Below, one piece after another: positions 1 to 9,247 of a stretch of 64,000 bases of DNA (its first letter is position 1; each line of letters opens with the position of its first letter). Source of the stretch: Cupriavidus plantarum. GTDB lineage: Bacteria > Pseudomonadota > Gammaproteobacteria > Burkholderiales > Burkholderiaceae. Location: NCBI RefSeq assembly GCF_905397285.1, contig NZ_CAJPUX010000003.1:310001-374000 (forward strand), read 5' to 3'. Below the pieces are notes generated by a model that searched no databases, was not told the origin of the DNA, and saw only the letters and a program-made list of their open reading frames with translations. The position numbers and the translations under genes are program-made.

Positions 1-653
1 CGTTCGTGCCCGAGATGGCCGCCAATGTGCAGGCGCTGCTCGACGAAGCCGCCCCGCTCGAGGATCTGAGACGCGTGAAGTGGGCGATCTTCTATTCGAT
101 CTCCAACACGCAGGCCGGGTTGCGCGGCGTGAGCTTCGGCAACTTCCTGCTCAAGCGCGTGATCGAGGAGCTGCAGCGCGAATTTCCCAAGCTCAAGCAA
201 TTCGCGACCCTGTCCCCGATTCCCGGGTTTGCCGACTGGCTGCGCCGGCAGGATGCCGCCGCCATTGCGGGCGTGCTCGGCGAAAAGCGCGTGGCACGCT
301 GGACTGAACGGCACGGCGATGCCCCCGCCGACGGCGCGGCGTGGCTTGCCGCGCTCGCGCCCGACAGCACCGACGCGGCGATACGGGATACCGCGCTGAC
401 GCTGGCCGCGCATTACCTCGTGCGCGAGCAGAAAGACGGGCTGCCCGCCGATGCGGTCGCTCGCTTTCACCTGGGGAACGGTGCCTGCGTGGAACGGCTC
501 AACTGGGGCGCGGATCTGTCGCGAAAAGGCCGCGCGCAGGGGTGCGGCATGATGGTGAATTACCTTTACGCGCCTGATGCGCTGGATGACAATCTGGCAC
601 GCCTTGGCGCAGGGAATCCGCGCGTCAGCCGCGCGGTGGGCAAGCTGCTGTGA
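1..653 (+). CDS. Malonyl-CoA decarboxylase, 3' part (cut by window edge)
   Basis: This is the C-terminal ~216 residues of a malonyl-CoA decarboxylase; the frame is open to the left edge, so the start lies outside the window. The family decarboxylates malonyl-CoA to acetyl-CoA. The visible part is the acetyltransferase-like catalytic domain: it carries the stretches YSISNTQAGLRGVSFGNFLL and LSPIPGF, and near the end FHLGNGACVERLNWGADLS and GCGMMVNYLY, all typical of the family. The stop is a TGA 40 bp before the Bug-family gene. Downstream malonyl-CoA synthetase (2559-4112) supports a malonate to malonyl-CoA to acetyl-CoA operon. Identification is firm; the missing N-terminal helical domain cannot be judged. 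Confidence 0.93.
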   Translation, partial: FVPEMAANVQALLDEAAPLEDLRRVKWAIFYSISNTQAGLRGVSFGNFLLKRVIEELQREFPKLKQFATLSPIPGFADWLRRQDAAAIAGVLGEKRVARWTERHGDAPADGAAWLAALAPDSTDAAIRDTALTLAAHYLVREQKDGLPADAVARFHLGNGACVERLNWGADLSRKGRAQGCGMMVNYLYAPDALDDNLARLGAGNPRVSRAVGKLL

Positions 654-693
654 TCGATTGACTTTCCGTTTGAGAGAGAGAGGAGACAGTGCA

Positions 694-1674
694 ATGGTTT
701 TCCATCTGAAAGCGTGCGCGCGGGTGCTAGGGGTAACGGCCGCGGCGATATTGAGCGCGGCGCCCGCGCTGGCCGATACGTGGCCGAGCAAGCCGGTCAC
801 GGTGATCGTGCCATTCCCGGCCGGCGGCGGCACCGACGCGTTCGCGCGGCCCCTGACGGCCCAGCTGTCGAAGCAGCTCGGCAAGCAGTTCGTGATCGAC
901 AACCGCGGCGGCGCGGGCGGCACGGTCGGCGCGAGCATCGCCGCGAAGGCGGCGCCGGACGGCTATACCGTCTTCATCGGCGGTGCGCACCATGCGATCG
1001 CGCCGTCGTTCTATCCCAAGCTCGACTACGACATCGAGAAGGACTTCATCCCCATCACGGTGATCGCGCAGCCGCCGCAGGTGGTCGTGGTCAATCCGAA
1101 GGTGCAGGCCAAGACGCTGCAGGAACTCATCGCCTATGCGAAGGCGAACCCGGGCAAGCTCAACTACGGTTCCGCCGGTAACGGATCGTCGCATCATCTG
1201 GCTGGCGAACTGTTCAAGCTCGAAACCAAGACGTTCATCACGCATATCCCGTACAAGGGTGCCGGTCCCGCGCTGTCGGACCTGATCGCGGGTCAGGTCG
1301 ATATTGTGTTCGATGGACTGGGATCGTCCGCGCAGCACATTCGCGGCGGCCGCATCAATGCGCTCGCGGTGGCGGCAACCAAGCGCTCGCCGGCCTTCCC
1401 GAACGTGCCGACCGCGGCCGAGGCCGGCGTGAAGAACTTCGAGGTGTCCACGTGGTATGCGATGTGGGTGCCGAAGAATACGCCGAAGGAGATTGTCGAC
1501 AGGCTTTATGCCGAAACCCGCAAGGCGCTGGACTCGGCCGAGATGAAGGCCATCTGGCTCAACAACGGTTCCGAGATCCCGAACTTCACGCCCGATCAGT
1601 TCGCGCAGTTCCAGCGCGCGGAGATCAAGCGCTGGGCGGAAGTGGTGCAGCGCTCGGGCGCGAAGATCGACTGA
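694..1674 (+). CDS. Bug-family (TctC-like) extracytoplasmic solute receptor
   Basis: A 326-residue periplasmic solute-binding protein of the tripartite tricarboxylate transporter (Bug/TctC) family. The ATG at 694 is chosen because a purine-rich GAGAGAGAGGAGAC ribosome site precedes it and it opens directly into a signal peptide ending near ADTWPSKP. The open frame continues upstream into the preceding gene, but that part is not needed. Family hallmarks are VIVPFPAGGGTDAFAR after the signal peptide, the N-terminal lobe with GGTVGA, and LNYGSAGNGSSHHLAGELF in the middle. Its stop overlaps the next start (ATGA at 1672-1676), so it is translationally coupled to the crotonase gene. Position between malonate genes suggests malonate or a related dicarboxylate as ligand; this is inference. 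No TctA/TctB membrane genes are present. Confidence 0.92.
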   Translation: MVFHLKACARVLGVTAAAILSAAPALADTWPSKPVTVIVPFPAGGGTDAFARPLTAQLSKQLGKQFVIDNRGGAGGTVGASIAAKAAPDGYTVFIGGAHHAIAPSFYPKLDYDIEKDFIPITVIAQPPQVVVVNPKVQAKTLQELIAYAKANPGKLNYGSAGNGSSHHLAGELFKLETKTFITHIPYKGAGPALSDLIAGQVDIVFDGLGSSAQHIRGGRINALAVAATKRSPAFPNVPTAAEAGVKNFEVSTWYAMWVPKNTPKEIVDRLYAETRKALDSAEMKAIWLNNGSEIPNFTPDQFAQFQRAEIKRWAEVVQRSGAKID

Positions 1675-2456
1675 TGAGCGGCACGGTTTCGATCACGCGC
1701 GAAGGCGCGGTTGCCACCGTCACGCTGGCGCACGCGGGCAAGCTCAATGCGATCTCGGTGGACATGTGGCACGCGCTCGCGCGCGGGTTTGCCGAACTGT
1801 CCGCCGATGCCTCGTTGCGATGCGTGGTGATTCGCGGCGCCGACGGCAACTTTGCCGCGGGCGCCGACATCGCGGAGTTTCCCGAGGTGCGCGGCAACGA
1901 AGCCTCGCTGCGGCAATATCACATGGAGACGATCGCGCCCGCGCTCGCGGCCATCAGCGGTTGCGTGCATCCGACCCTCGCCATGATCGAAGGCGTTTGT
2001 GTCGGTGGCGGGCTCGAGATCGCCTGCAATTGCGATCTGCGCATCGCGGCGGACGACAGCCGCTTCGGCGTGCCGATCAACCGTCTGGGCTTTCCGATGG
2101 CGCCGGGCGAACTGCGCGGGCTGCTGGCCCTCGCGGGACGCGCGGTGACGCTGGAGATCCTGCTCGAGGGCCGTGTCTTTGGCGCGGCCGAAGCCGAGCG
2201 CAAAGGCTTGCTCACGCGCGTGGTACCCCATGCCGCGCTCGCGGAAGAACTGCATGCCACGGTGTCCCGGCTCTGTGCCGGCGCGCCGCTGGCCGCGCGC
2301 ATCAACAAGACGACGATCGCGCGCCTGGCCCCCGCGCCGGAGCCGCTGACCCAGGCGGAACTGGACGCCCATTTCGCCTACGCGCGCAGCCGCGACCATG
2401 CCGAAGGCGTGTCCGCGTTTCTCGCGCGCCGGCCATCTGCTTTCACCGGGGAGTAA
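1674..2456 (+). CDS. Enoyl-CoA hydratase/isomerase (crotonase) family protein
   Basis: A 260-residue crotonase-fold protein, full length for the family. The oxyanion-hole segments are visible: FAAGADIAEF near residues 60-69 and GVCVGGGLEIACNCDLR near 108-123. Glu115 in GGGLE matches the first catalytic glutamate of classical hydratases. The second one, expected in the FGxPE segment, is not there: the segment reads FGVPINRLGF (131-140). The protein may therefore be an isomerase, a decarboxylase-like or hydrolase-like crotonase, rather than a straightforward hydratase. It overlaps the Bug receptor gene by an ATGA and lies 102 bp upstream of matB, so it belongs to the malonate operon; its substrate is unknown. 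Confidence 0.9.
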   Translation: MSGTVSITREGAVATVTLAHAGKLNAISVDMWHALARGFAELSADASLRCVVIRGADGNFAAGADIAEFPEVRGNEASLRQYHMETIAPALAAISGCVHPTLAMIEGVCVGGGLEIACNCDLRIAADDSRFGVPINRLGFPMAPGELRGLLALAGRAVTLEILLEGRVFGAAEAERKGLLTRVVPHAALAEELHATVSRLCAGAPLAARINKTTIARLAPAPEPLTQAELDAHFAYARSRDHAEGVSAFLARRPSAFTGE

Positions 2457-2558
2457 GATGTCGGCCGGCCGATCCCGCGCCGCGGCTGCGAGCCGCGCGT
2501 CGGCCCCGGTTTCGTGTGCTTCGTGCCGCCTGCTCCCGTTCTTATCGATCCACAATTC

Positions 2559-4112
<1,554 letters not shown>

Positions 4113-4172
4113 GCGCGCCCCCCACTCCGCCGGCATCGGGGGAGGGGGAGAGCGGACAGGTGGGGGCGGGGC

Positions 4173-4874
4173 TTACTTCAACATCTGCACGGAGCCGTTC
4201 ACGGACACCGTGACCTGGGCCTTGCCACCCTCGACGGGCACCGGCACCGCCGCATCGGCGGACATCGCCTTGGCCGCATACATGCGCGGCATCGGCGGCA
4301 TCACGCCGCCGCTTTCGTTCACCGACACCTCGCGGATCGTGTAGCTGCCATAGCCGAACAGCTTCGTGGTCTGTTGCGCCTTGTCGCGGAACGAAGCCAC
4401 GGCTTCTTCGGCGAGCTTGCTTTCAGCCGCCACGCGCGCCTCGCGCGAGAGCGAGAACGCGATGTTCTGCACCTGCATCTGGCTGGCGAGGTCGCCGGCA
4501 AGCTTCGATACCGCGGCGAAGTCGCGCGACTTGAGGACGACCTCCGAGCGGCCGCGCCACGTCGTGATGCGGCCGTTGCGATCGGTGGTCGGCTGGATCG
4601 TGAAGCCGCCCGATTGCGCTTCCACGCCCGAGACGCGCTTGGCCTGCGCGAGCACCGCGGCGGTCTTCGACGACAGTGCCGACGAGATCGCGCCCGGTTC
4701 CGCGCCTTCCTGCTCGGCGGCTACCGTTACCTGCACCACGTCCGTGGGCACTTCCGTCACGGCCTGCGCGGCCAGCGACAACACACCCGAGGGCGGCGGT
4801 ACCGTCTGCGCGGAGGCCCCGGTGGAGGCGAGCGCGGCGGTACCGAGCAGCGTGGCGGCAAGCATGTTCTTCAT
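4173..4874 (-). CDS. SIMPL (DUF541) domain periplasmic protein
   Basis: A 233-residue predicted periplasmic protein. The start at 4874 (MKNMLAATLLG) is preceded by GGGAGAA and begins a clear signal peptide ending near ASAQ; the upstream in-frame extension is not needed. The mature part has the SIMPL/DUF541 pattern: VTEVPTDVVQVTVAAEQEG, an Ala/Ser/Lys-rich helix, GFTIQPTTDRNGRITTWRGR, and a closing VTVSVNGSVQ strand. Family members (for example bacterial BP26 and YggE) are periplasmic or outer-membrane associated; YggE has been tied to oxidative-stress tolerance. The molecular role here is unknown. It is separated by about 100 bp from the EVE gene upstream and is convergent with matB. Confidence 0.85.
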   Translation of the reverse strand: MKNMLAATLLGTAALASTGASAQTVPPPSGVLSLAAQAVTEVPTDVVQVTVAAEQEGAEPGAISSALSSKTAAVLAQAKRVSGVEAQSGGFTIQPTTDRNGRITTWRGRSEVVLKSRDFAAVSKLAGDLASQMQVQNIAFSLSREARVAAESKLAEEAVASFRDKAQQTTKLFGYGSYTIREVSVNESGGVMPPMPRMYAAKAMSADAAVPVPVEGGKAQVTVSVNGSVQMLK

Positions 4875-4975
4875 ATTGTTCTCCCGATCGAAATGTGGTG
4901 GCATTCAGACGCACCGGCGCGCGCTTCGTTCCGTAGGACAGGACTCCAGCGCGGGCGACAGTGTTTCGAGATGTA

Positions 4976-5446
4976 TCACTTCATGAGCGTTTCGGTGATA
5001 AAGCGCCATTCGGCCGGCGTCACCGGCGTGATGGACAGGCGGTTGCCGCGGCGGAGCACGACCATGTCGGCGAGGGCGTCGTGCTCGCGCAGCGCGGGCA
5101 GCGAGATGAGCGGCGACTTCTTCACGAAGCGCACGTCGACGAGCGTCCAGCGCGGGTCTTCCGGCTTCGACGCCTTGTCGTAGTAATCGCTCTTCGGATC
5201 GAACTGCGTCGGGTCGGGGTAGGGCGCGGAGCAGACCTCCGCGAGTCCCGCGATGCCGGGCTCGGGACAAGACGAGTGGTAGAACAGCACGCCGTCGCCC
5301 AGGCGCATCGCGTCGCGCATGAAGTTGCGCGCCTGATAGTTGCGGACACCGGTCCAGGGCAGCGTGCCCTGTCTGGCGAGGTCGTCGATGCTGGCTTCGT
5401 CGGGTTCCGACTTCATGAGCCAGTATTGGCGGGCACGTGTGGTCAC
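4976..5446 (-). CDS. EVE domain-containing protein
   Basis: A 156-residue single-domain EVE protein. The family signature YWLMKSEPDE opens the domain, followed by GVRNYQARNFMRDAMRLGDGVLFYHSS, the usual aromatic-cage region of a PUA-like fold. EVE proteins are thought to bind modified bases in nucleic acid; the bacterial role is not settled. The chosen start is a GTG (MTTRARQYWLMK); no good ribosome site precedes it, and an ATG ten codons inside would cut the first strand, so the start is uncertain. It lies directly behind the 6S RNA terminator, an arrangement often seen in Burkholderiales next to zapA. Confidence 0.88.
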   Translation of the reverse strand: MTTRARQYWLMKSEPDEASIDDLARQGTLPWTGVRNYQARNFMRDAMRLGDGVLFYHSSCPEPGIAGLAEVCSAPYPDPTQFDPKSDYYDKASKPEDPRWTLVDVRFVKKSPLISLPALREHDALADMVVLRRGNRLSITPVTPAEWRFITETLMK

Positions 5447-5464
5447 GGGAGGTTCCGCAAAAGG

Positions 5465-5502
5465 AAAAGGCAGTGGTTTCGTGAAAAACCACCGCCTTTT
5501 TT
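5465..5502 (-). terminator. Rho-independent terminator behind 6S RNA
   Basis: An 11-bp stem (arms 5469-5479 and 5486-5496, one G-U pair) with a 6-base loop. On the minus strand it is followed by TTTTCCTTTT. On the plus strand a run of six T also follows, so it could act in both directions. It sits immediately 3' of the 6S RNA and 20 bp before the EVE start codon. Confidence 0.8.
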
Positions 5503-5507
5503 GGGGT

Positions 5508-5716
5508 CCCCGCCTCGGCCGCTAGATCGGCATCCTGAACCCAAGTGAGGTTCAGAGTGGCTGCGGAAGTCGTATTTTGGGTACATCACCCACTCAGGGA
5601 GTCCAGGCTTGGCCCAGACTATGAATGCAGCGACGCGCTCGCCCACACGACATGATCCCGCACCATGCAATGCATATCGGTTCAAGGAATTATGACCTTC
5701 ACGAACCAGGCAGGGA
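5508..5716 (-). ncRNA. ssrS: 6S RNA (RNA polymerase regulator)
   Basis: Found by eye in the gap between zapA and the EVE gene. Read on the minus strand, the 5' end CCCTGCCTGGTTCG pairs with the 3' end near CGGCCGAGGCGGGG to form the closing helix. Next come CCTTGAACCGATAT, a GC-rich central arm and bubble region, and the 3' half motif TGAACC, seven bases, GGGTTCAGGATGCCGATC, which resembles the same part of E. coli 6S RNA. About 209 nt, near the expected 180-200; ends are approximate. 6S RNA mimics an open promoter, binds sigma70 holoenzyme in stationary phase and alters transcription. Gene order zapA-ssrS fits other Burkholderiales. A strong terminator follows. Confidence 0.85.
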
Positions 5717-6031
5717 AACTGTCAAACGTCTGACTTGTCATGGCTGTCATCTTTGATGATTACACCATTGTCAGACGTTTGCCGTTTCTTCAAGGATGGG
5801 ATGAGAACGGCGGCCCGGCACGATAACCTGGCCATTGTCTGCTCCTTGCATCCACCGCTTTACATCTTAGCGCTGGGGTGCGGCGAACAGTGGCTCCACT
5901 ATACACCGCGCTGCGAACCATACCAAGTCCGTCCTGCCGTATGGTTACATTTTCCACCGCGCTGTACACCCAACCACACTCAGGATATCGGTACGGCGCG
6001 ATGGACTTCAAGGCTCACATGCGAAAAAATT
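5717..6031. other. Spacer between zapA and 6S RNA with inverted repeats
   Basis: About 315 bp without a credible gene. It holds two inverted repeats. GTCAAACGTCTGAC at 5721-5734 is mirrored by GTCAGACGTTTG at 5770-5781, directly upstream of the 6S RNA 5' end. AACCATAC at 5916-5923 pairs perfectly with GTATGGTT at 5939-5946. The first pair could be an operator for ssrS; the second a hairpin in the zapA 3' region. No clear sigma70 hexamers were found at the expected distance from the 6S 5' end. Short open frames here have no recognisable product. Confidence 0.5.
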
Positions 6032-6361
6032 TCAGCGCGCGTCCGTGCCCACATGCGCGTACTGCCGCAGCGCTTCGTCCGCGCGCTCGTTGAGTTCGCG
6101 AATCCGCGCGCGGACCGCGTCCACCGGAATCGCGCCGTCCTCTTCCTGCTTGCGGCGCAGCGCGAGCAGGTCCGATGCGATGCTGATCGCGGCCATCACC
6201 GCGACGCGTTCGACGCCCTTCGCGGACACATTGCCCTTCAGCTTGTTCATCTGCCCATCGACGAGGGCCACCGCTTCCAGCAGCGCGGCTTCGTTGTCCG
6301 GGGCGATCGCAAACCGGTAGGGCTGGCCCGCGATGGTGAGTTCCACTTGCTTGTTGCTCAT
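6032..6361 (-). CDS. zapA: Cell division protein ZapA
   Basis: A 109-residue ZapA family protein that binds FtsZ and promotes bundling of protofilaments at the division ring. The N-terminal domain reads VELTIAGQPYRFAI and LVDGQMNKLKG, followed by MAAISIASDLLALRRKQEE, typical of the ZapA domain and the start of its long C-terminal helix. Length is normal. The start codon overlaps the stop of the zapB-like gene in an ATGA at 6358-6361, so the two are co-translated. 6S RNA lies downstream on the same strand. Confidence 0.93.
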   Translation of the reverse strand: MSNKQVELTIAGQPYRFAIAPDNEAALLEAVALVDGQMNKLKGNVSAKGVERVAVMAAISIASDLLALRRKQEEDGAIPVDAVRARIRELNERADEALRQYAHVGTDAR

Positions 6362-6681
6362 GCGTGTTCTCCGGGAGCCGGGTGAGTGCCCGTCGCCGCG
6401 GCGGCCGCGCCGGGCTCGCCGAGCAGGTCCAGCTGACGCGCGTCGCTCGCGGTCGGCAGCTTGTCGAGAATCGACTGGATGCGCAGCTGGGCTTCTTCGA
6501 TCTTGATGTTGAGCAGTTCGCGATCGGCCGCCATTGCTTCGCGTTCGCCGCGCAGTTGTGTCGCTTCGGCCTGCAGGCGGTCGATCTCCGCGCGCAGTCG
6601 CTGATTCTCCGCCGCCAGCGTATCCGCGTGATGGAGCACGCGCCCGATCTTGGCAGCCAGTTGTTCAAGTTCAGTAAGCAT
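6358..6681 (-). CDS. zapB: ZapB-like coiled-coil cell division protein (TIGR02449 type)
   Basis: A 107-residue, nearly all-helical protein. The start at 6681 (MLTELEQLAAKIG) is chosen over an upstream frame extension because the extension is compositionally unlike a protein and the family begins here. Residues 1-75 form a coiled coil (ENQRLRAEIDRLQAEATQLRGERE, then LLNIKIEEAQLRI), followed by a Gly/Ala-rich tail. In betaproteobacteria small coiled-coil proteins in this position, upstream of and overlapping zapA, are annotated as ZapB-like or TIGR02449. A role at the division ring through ZapA is inferred from context. Confidence 0.8.
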   Translation of the reverse strand: MLTELEQLAAKIGRVLHHADTLAAENQRLRAEIDRLQAEATQLRGEREAMAADRELLNIKIEEAQLRIQSILDKLPTASDARQLDLLGEPGAAAAATGTHPAPGEHA

Positions 6682-6863
6682 AGTTGCCTGTCCTGGTGTC
6701 GCCTGATGTCCGGTTTGAAGTCGGGTTTTCCGGATTCTAGCCGATGCGGAAGCGCGTACCGCCTTCGCCACCGATTCGGCCAAGCCGGTTCTGACCCGCA
6801 TCGTGCGCGGAAGTTGCATCGGATGCGGGGAATTCCCCGGTTAACGGCGGCCATCGCGCCGCA

Positions 6864-6892
6864 TTGACTGCATCTGTGAAACTCCCTACACT
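6864..6892 (+). promoter_or_regulatory. Sigma70 promoter of the btuB riboswitch operon
   Basis: TTGACT at 6864-6869 and TACACT at 6887-6892 are separated by exactly 17 bp. The predicted transcript would start near 6899, right at the first conserved bases of the cobalamin riboswitch, which supports both calls. Confidence 0.7.
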
Positions 6893-6898
6893 CGCGCA

Positions 6899-7164
6899 CG
6901 TTCCAGGTGCTCGCCCGGCCGATTCGATGCGGCCAGGCAGTTCAACGGGAAACAGGGAGCCAGCGCCGGCAGCCAGCCGGAGCCAGCCAACCTGTGCTGC
7001 CCCCGCAACGGTAAGCGACCGCGAACGCGCGATGTCCCGGCCCCGGTCTGTCGACCCCGGCCCAGGCCGACGCGCCGCTTCGCAGGGCTGTCCGGAAGCC
7101 ACTGCATGCGCCATGCATGCGGGAAGGCGGCCGGCCTGATGTCGTCAGCCCGGATACCGGCCTG
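6899..7164 (+). promoter_or_regulatory. Cobalamin (AdoCbl) riboswitch
   Basis: The region has the ordered conserved blocks of the cobalamin riboswitch family: GGTGCTCG near 6906, AACGGGAAACAGGGAGCC at 6944-6961, CCCCGCAACGGTAAGCG at 7001-7017, CCGGAAGCCACTG at 7092-7104, GGGAAGGC at 7121-7128, and the B12 box GTCAGCCCGGATACCGGCC at 7144-7162. Adenosylcobalamin binding normally lowers expression of the downstream gene, here the TonB-dependent receptor 88 bp further on. The seven plus-strand genes from btuB to cobC are close together and probably all lie under its control. Whether it acts on transcription or translation cannot be told; no clear terminator was seen after it. Confidence 0.95.
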
Positions 7165-7249
7165 AACGCGGGCGCGCGCGCAAGCGCCGCCACTTCGCCA
7201 TACGGTCCGCGGGGGAACGGGCCTGGCACATCCACATCCCATCCTAGCA

Positions 7250-9238
7250 ATGCGTGTAACGCTTCAACGGACCGCCGCGGCTCCCATGCCCCGGGTACGT
7301 CCAACCCTACGTCCCTCCCTGCGTCCGACCCTACGTCCCTCTCTGCGTCCGTCCGCGGCCGCCTGCAAGGGCGCGCTGGTCTCCATCGCGATCGGCTCGC
7401 TCGGCGCAACCGCGGCCCATGCGCAGACCGCCGACGGCGGCGCGTCGCGCCAGCTCGATCCCATCGTCGTGACCGCGTCGCGTACCGCGCAGGCCGTTTC
7501 CGACGCGCTGCCCCACACTACAGTCGTGACGCAGGAAGACATCGTGAACGCGCAGGCGCCCGACCTGCGCAGCCTCCTGCGCAACCAGGCGGGCGTCGAG
7601 TTCGCGACCAACGGCGGTCTTGGCGCGAACACCACGCTGTTCATGCGCGGCGCGAACTCGAATCAGGTGCTCATCCTGATCGACGGTGTGCGCGTGGCCG
7701 GTGTCAGCGGCGGCACCGCACAGCTCGCCAACATCCTGCCGGACCAGATCGATCATATCGAGGTGGTGCGCGGCAACGTGTCCGCGCTGTACGGGTCCGA
7801 CGCGATCGGTGGCGTGGTGCAGATCTTCACGAAGAGCGGCGCGGGCCAGGCGCCTGCCGGCAATGCGTCGGTGGAATACGGCACGTACAAGACGCGGCAG
7901 GCGACGGCGGGCTATGGCGGACAGATCGGGGACACCTCGTTCAACGTGACGGGGTCGATCATCAAGACGGACGGCTTCTCGTCGGTCAACGTCGACCAGT
8001 GGCGCCGCGACAATCCGCGCGTGCCCGCCACGCGCGGTCCGAACCCGAACGACAATCCGTACGAGAACCGGAGCGTGTCCGGCCAGCTGCGGCACAAGTT
8101 CAGCGCGGACTGGGATGCCGGTGTGGCAGCGTACTACTCGAACAGCCAGCTGTCTTATGACAGCACGAGCACGACGGGCCTCTCGACCGACGACCTGCGC
8201 ATGGACAGCGAGCTCTACACGCTATCCGCGTTCGTCAACGGCCGCGTGCTGCCGGACTGGACCACGCACATCAAGGTCGCGCAGAGCCAGGATCGCAGCG
8301 AGGGCACGAAGAACGGGCTGTTCGACAGCCTGTTCAACACGCGCACGCGCCAGGTCAACTGGCAGAACGAGTACGCGCTCGCGGCCGGGCACAAGCTGTT
8401 GTTCGGCACCGACTACCTGCAGCAGACGCTGGCGTCCAGCGCCTATGCCGCGCCGTCGCGCAACGTGTTCTCCGTGTATGGCGGGTATGAGGGCCGGATC
8501 GGCCGCAACCAGATCCAGCTGAATGTCCGCAACGACCATTACTCGGACTTCGGCAATCAGGCGAGCGGCTTCGCGGGCTATGGCTTCAATGTGACCGACG
8601 CGCTGAAGCTGATCGCCAACATCAGCAACGCCTTCCGCGCGCCGACGTTCAACGAACTGTATTACCCGGGCTTCGGCCAGCCGAACCTGAGCCCCGAGCG
8701 CGCGAAGTCTGCCGAGGTGGGCGTGCAGTACGACAGCGAGCAGACCGGTCTGCTGCGCGTGACGGCATTCGAGACGCGTTACGACAACCTGATCGTATCG
8801 ACGGCCGTGGGCAACGGCCTGTTCCTCGCACAGAACGTCAACAGCGCGAAGGTGCAGGGCGTGGAAGCATCGTGGCGCGCCACGATCTGGGGCACCGATC
8901 TCGGCGCGGCCGTGACGTTCCAGAATCCGACCGACGAGACGAACCACACGCAGCTCGTGCGCCGCGCGCGCCGGCACGCGTCGGTGGACATCGGGCGCAA
9001 TATCGGCCCGGTGCGTGTGGGCGGCGAATGGCTGGTGTCGTCGTCGCGGCTCGACAATGGGTCGCGCACGCTCGGCGGATACGGTATCGTCAACCTCACT
9101 GCCCGCTATAACATCACCAAGGAATGGTTCGTCGCCGCCCGTGTGGAAAACCTGTTCGACAAGAACTACCAGCTCGCGTATCCGTACAACACGCAGGGCA
9201 GGGCGGGCTACATCACGCTCGGCTGGCGGCAGAAATGA
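7250..9238 (+). CDS. btuB: TonB-dependent vitamin B12 receptor
   Basis: A 662-residue outer-membrane TonB-dependent receptor. The mature part starts near residue 60 with a TonB box region (DPIVVTAS), then the plug (LRSLLRNQAGVEFATNGG, LFMRGANSNQVLILIDGVRV, VVRGNVSALYGSDAIGGVVQI) and a 22-strand barrel ending YITLGWRQK. The riboswitch upstream and btuC/btuD behind it identify cobalamin as the ligand. The N-terminus is unusual: residues 17-35 are an Arg-Pro-rich repeat encoded by four 12-bp units before the hydrophobic signal segment. The start at 7250 has no strong ribosome site; Met13 is an alternative that keeps the repeat. Confidence 0.93.
   Translation: MRVTLQRTAAAPMPRVRPTLRPSLRPTLRPSLRPSAAACKGALVSIAIGSLGATAAHAQTADGGASRQLDPIVVTASRTAQAVSDALPHTTVVTQEDIVNAQAPDLRSLLRNQAGVEFATNGGLGANTTLFMRGANSNQVLILIDGVRVAGVSGGTAQLANILPDQIDHIEVVRGNVSALYGSDAIGGVVQIFTKSGAGQAPAGNASVEYGTYKTRQATAGYGGQIGDTSFNVTGSIIKTDGFSSVNVDQWRRDNPRVPATRGPNPNDNPYENRSVSGQLRHKFSADWDAGVAAYYSNSQLSYDSTSTTGLSTDDLRMDSELYTLSAFVNGRVLPDWTTHIKVAQSQDRSEGTKNGLFDSLFNTRTRQVNWQNEYALAAGHKLLFGTDYLQQTLASSAYAAPSRNVFSVYGGYEGRIGRNQIQLNVRNDHYSDFGNQASGFAGYGFNVTDALKLIANISNAFRAPTFNELYYPGFGQPNLSPERAKSAEVGVQYDSEQTGLLRVTAFETRYDNLIVSTAVGNGLFLAQNVNSAKVQGVEASWRATIWGTDLGAAVTFQNPTDETNHTQLVRRARRHASVDIGRNIGPVRVGGEWLVSSSRLDNGSRTLGGYGIVNLTARYNITKEWFVAARVENLFDKNYQLAYPYNTQGRAGYITLGWRQK
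7299..7346 (+). repeat. 12-bp tandem repeat in btuB signal region
   Basis: Four in-frame 12-bp units (7299-7310, 7311-7322, 7323-7334, 7335-7346), or two nearly identical 24-bp units (22 of 24 bases equal). Each unit starts GTCC. They encode the alternating tetrapeptides RPTL and RPSL in the positively charged n-region before the signal-peptide core. Confidence 0.9.
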
Positions 9239-9247
9239 CGGGACGCC

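Noticed and set aside
4113..4172. G/C-rich run between matB and the SIMPL gene as terminator
   Set aside because: Only loose complementarity and no T run on either strand.
5735..6385. 216-codon plus-strand frame opposite zapA and in the zapA-ssrS gap
   Set aside because: The start lies in the non-coding spacer and most of it is antisense to zapA; no family similarity.
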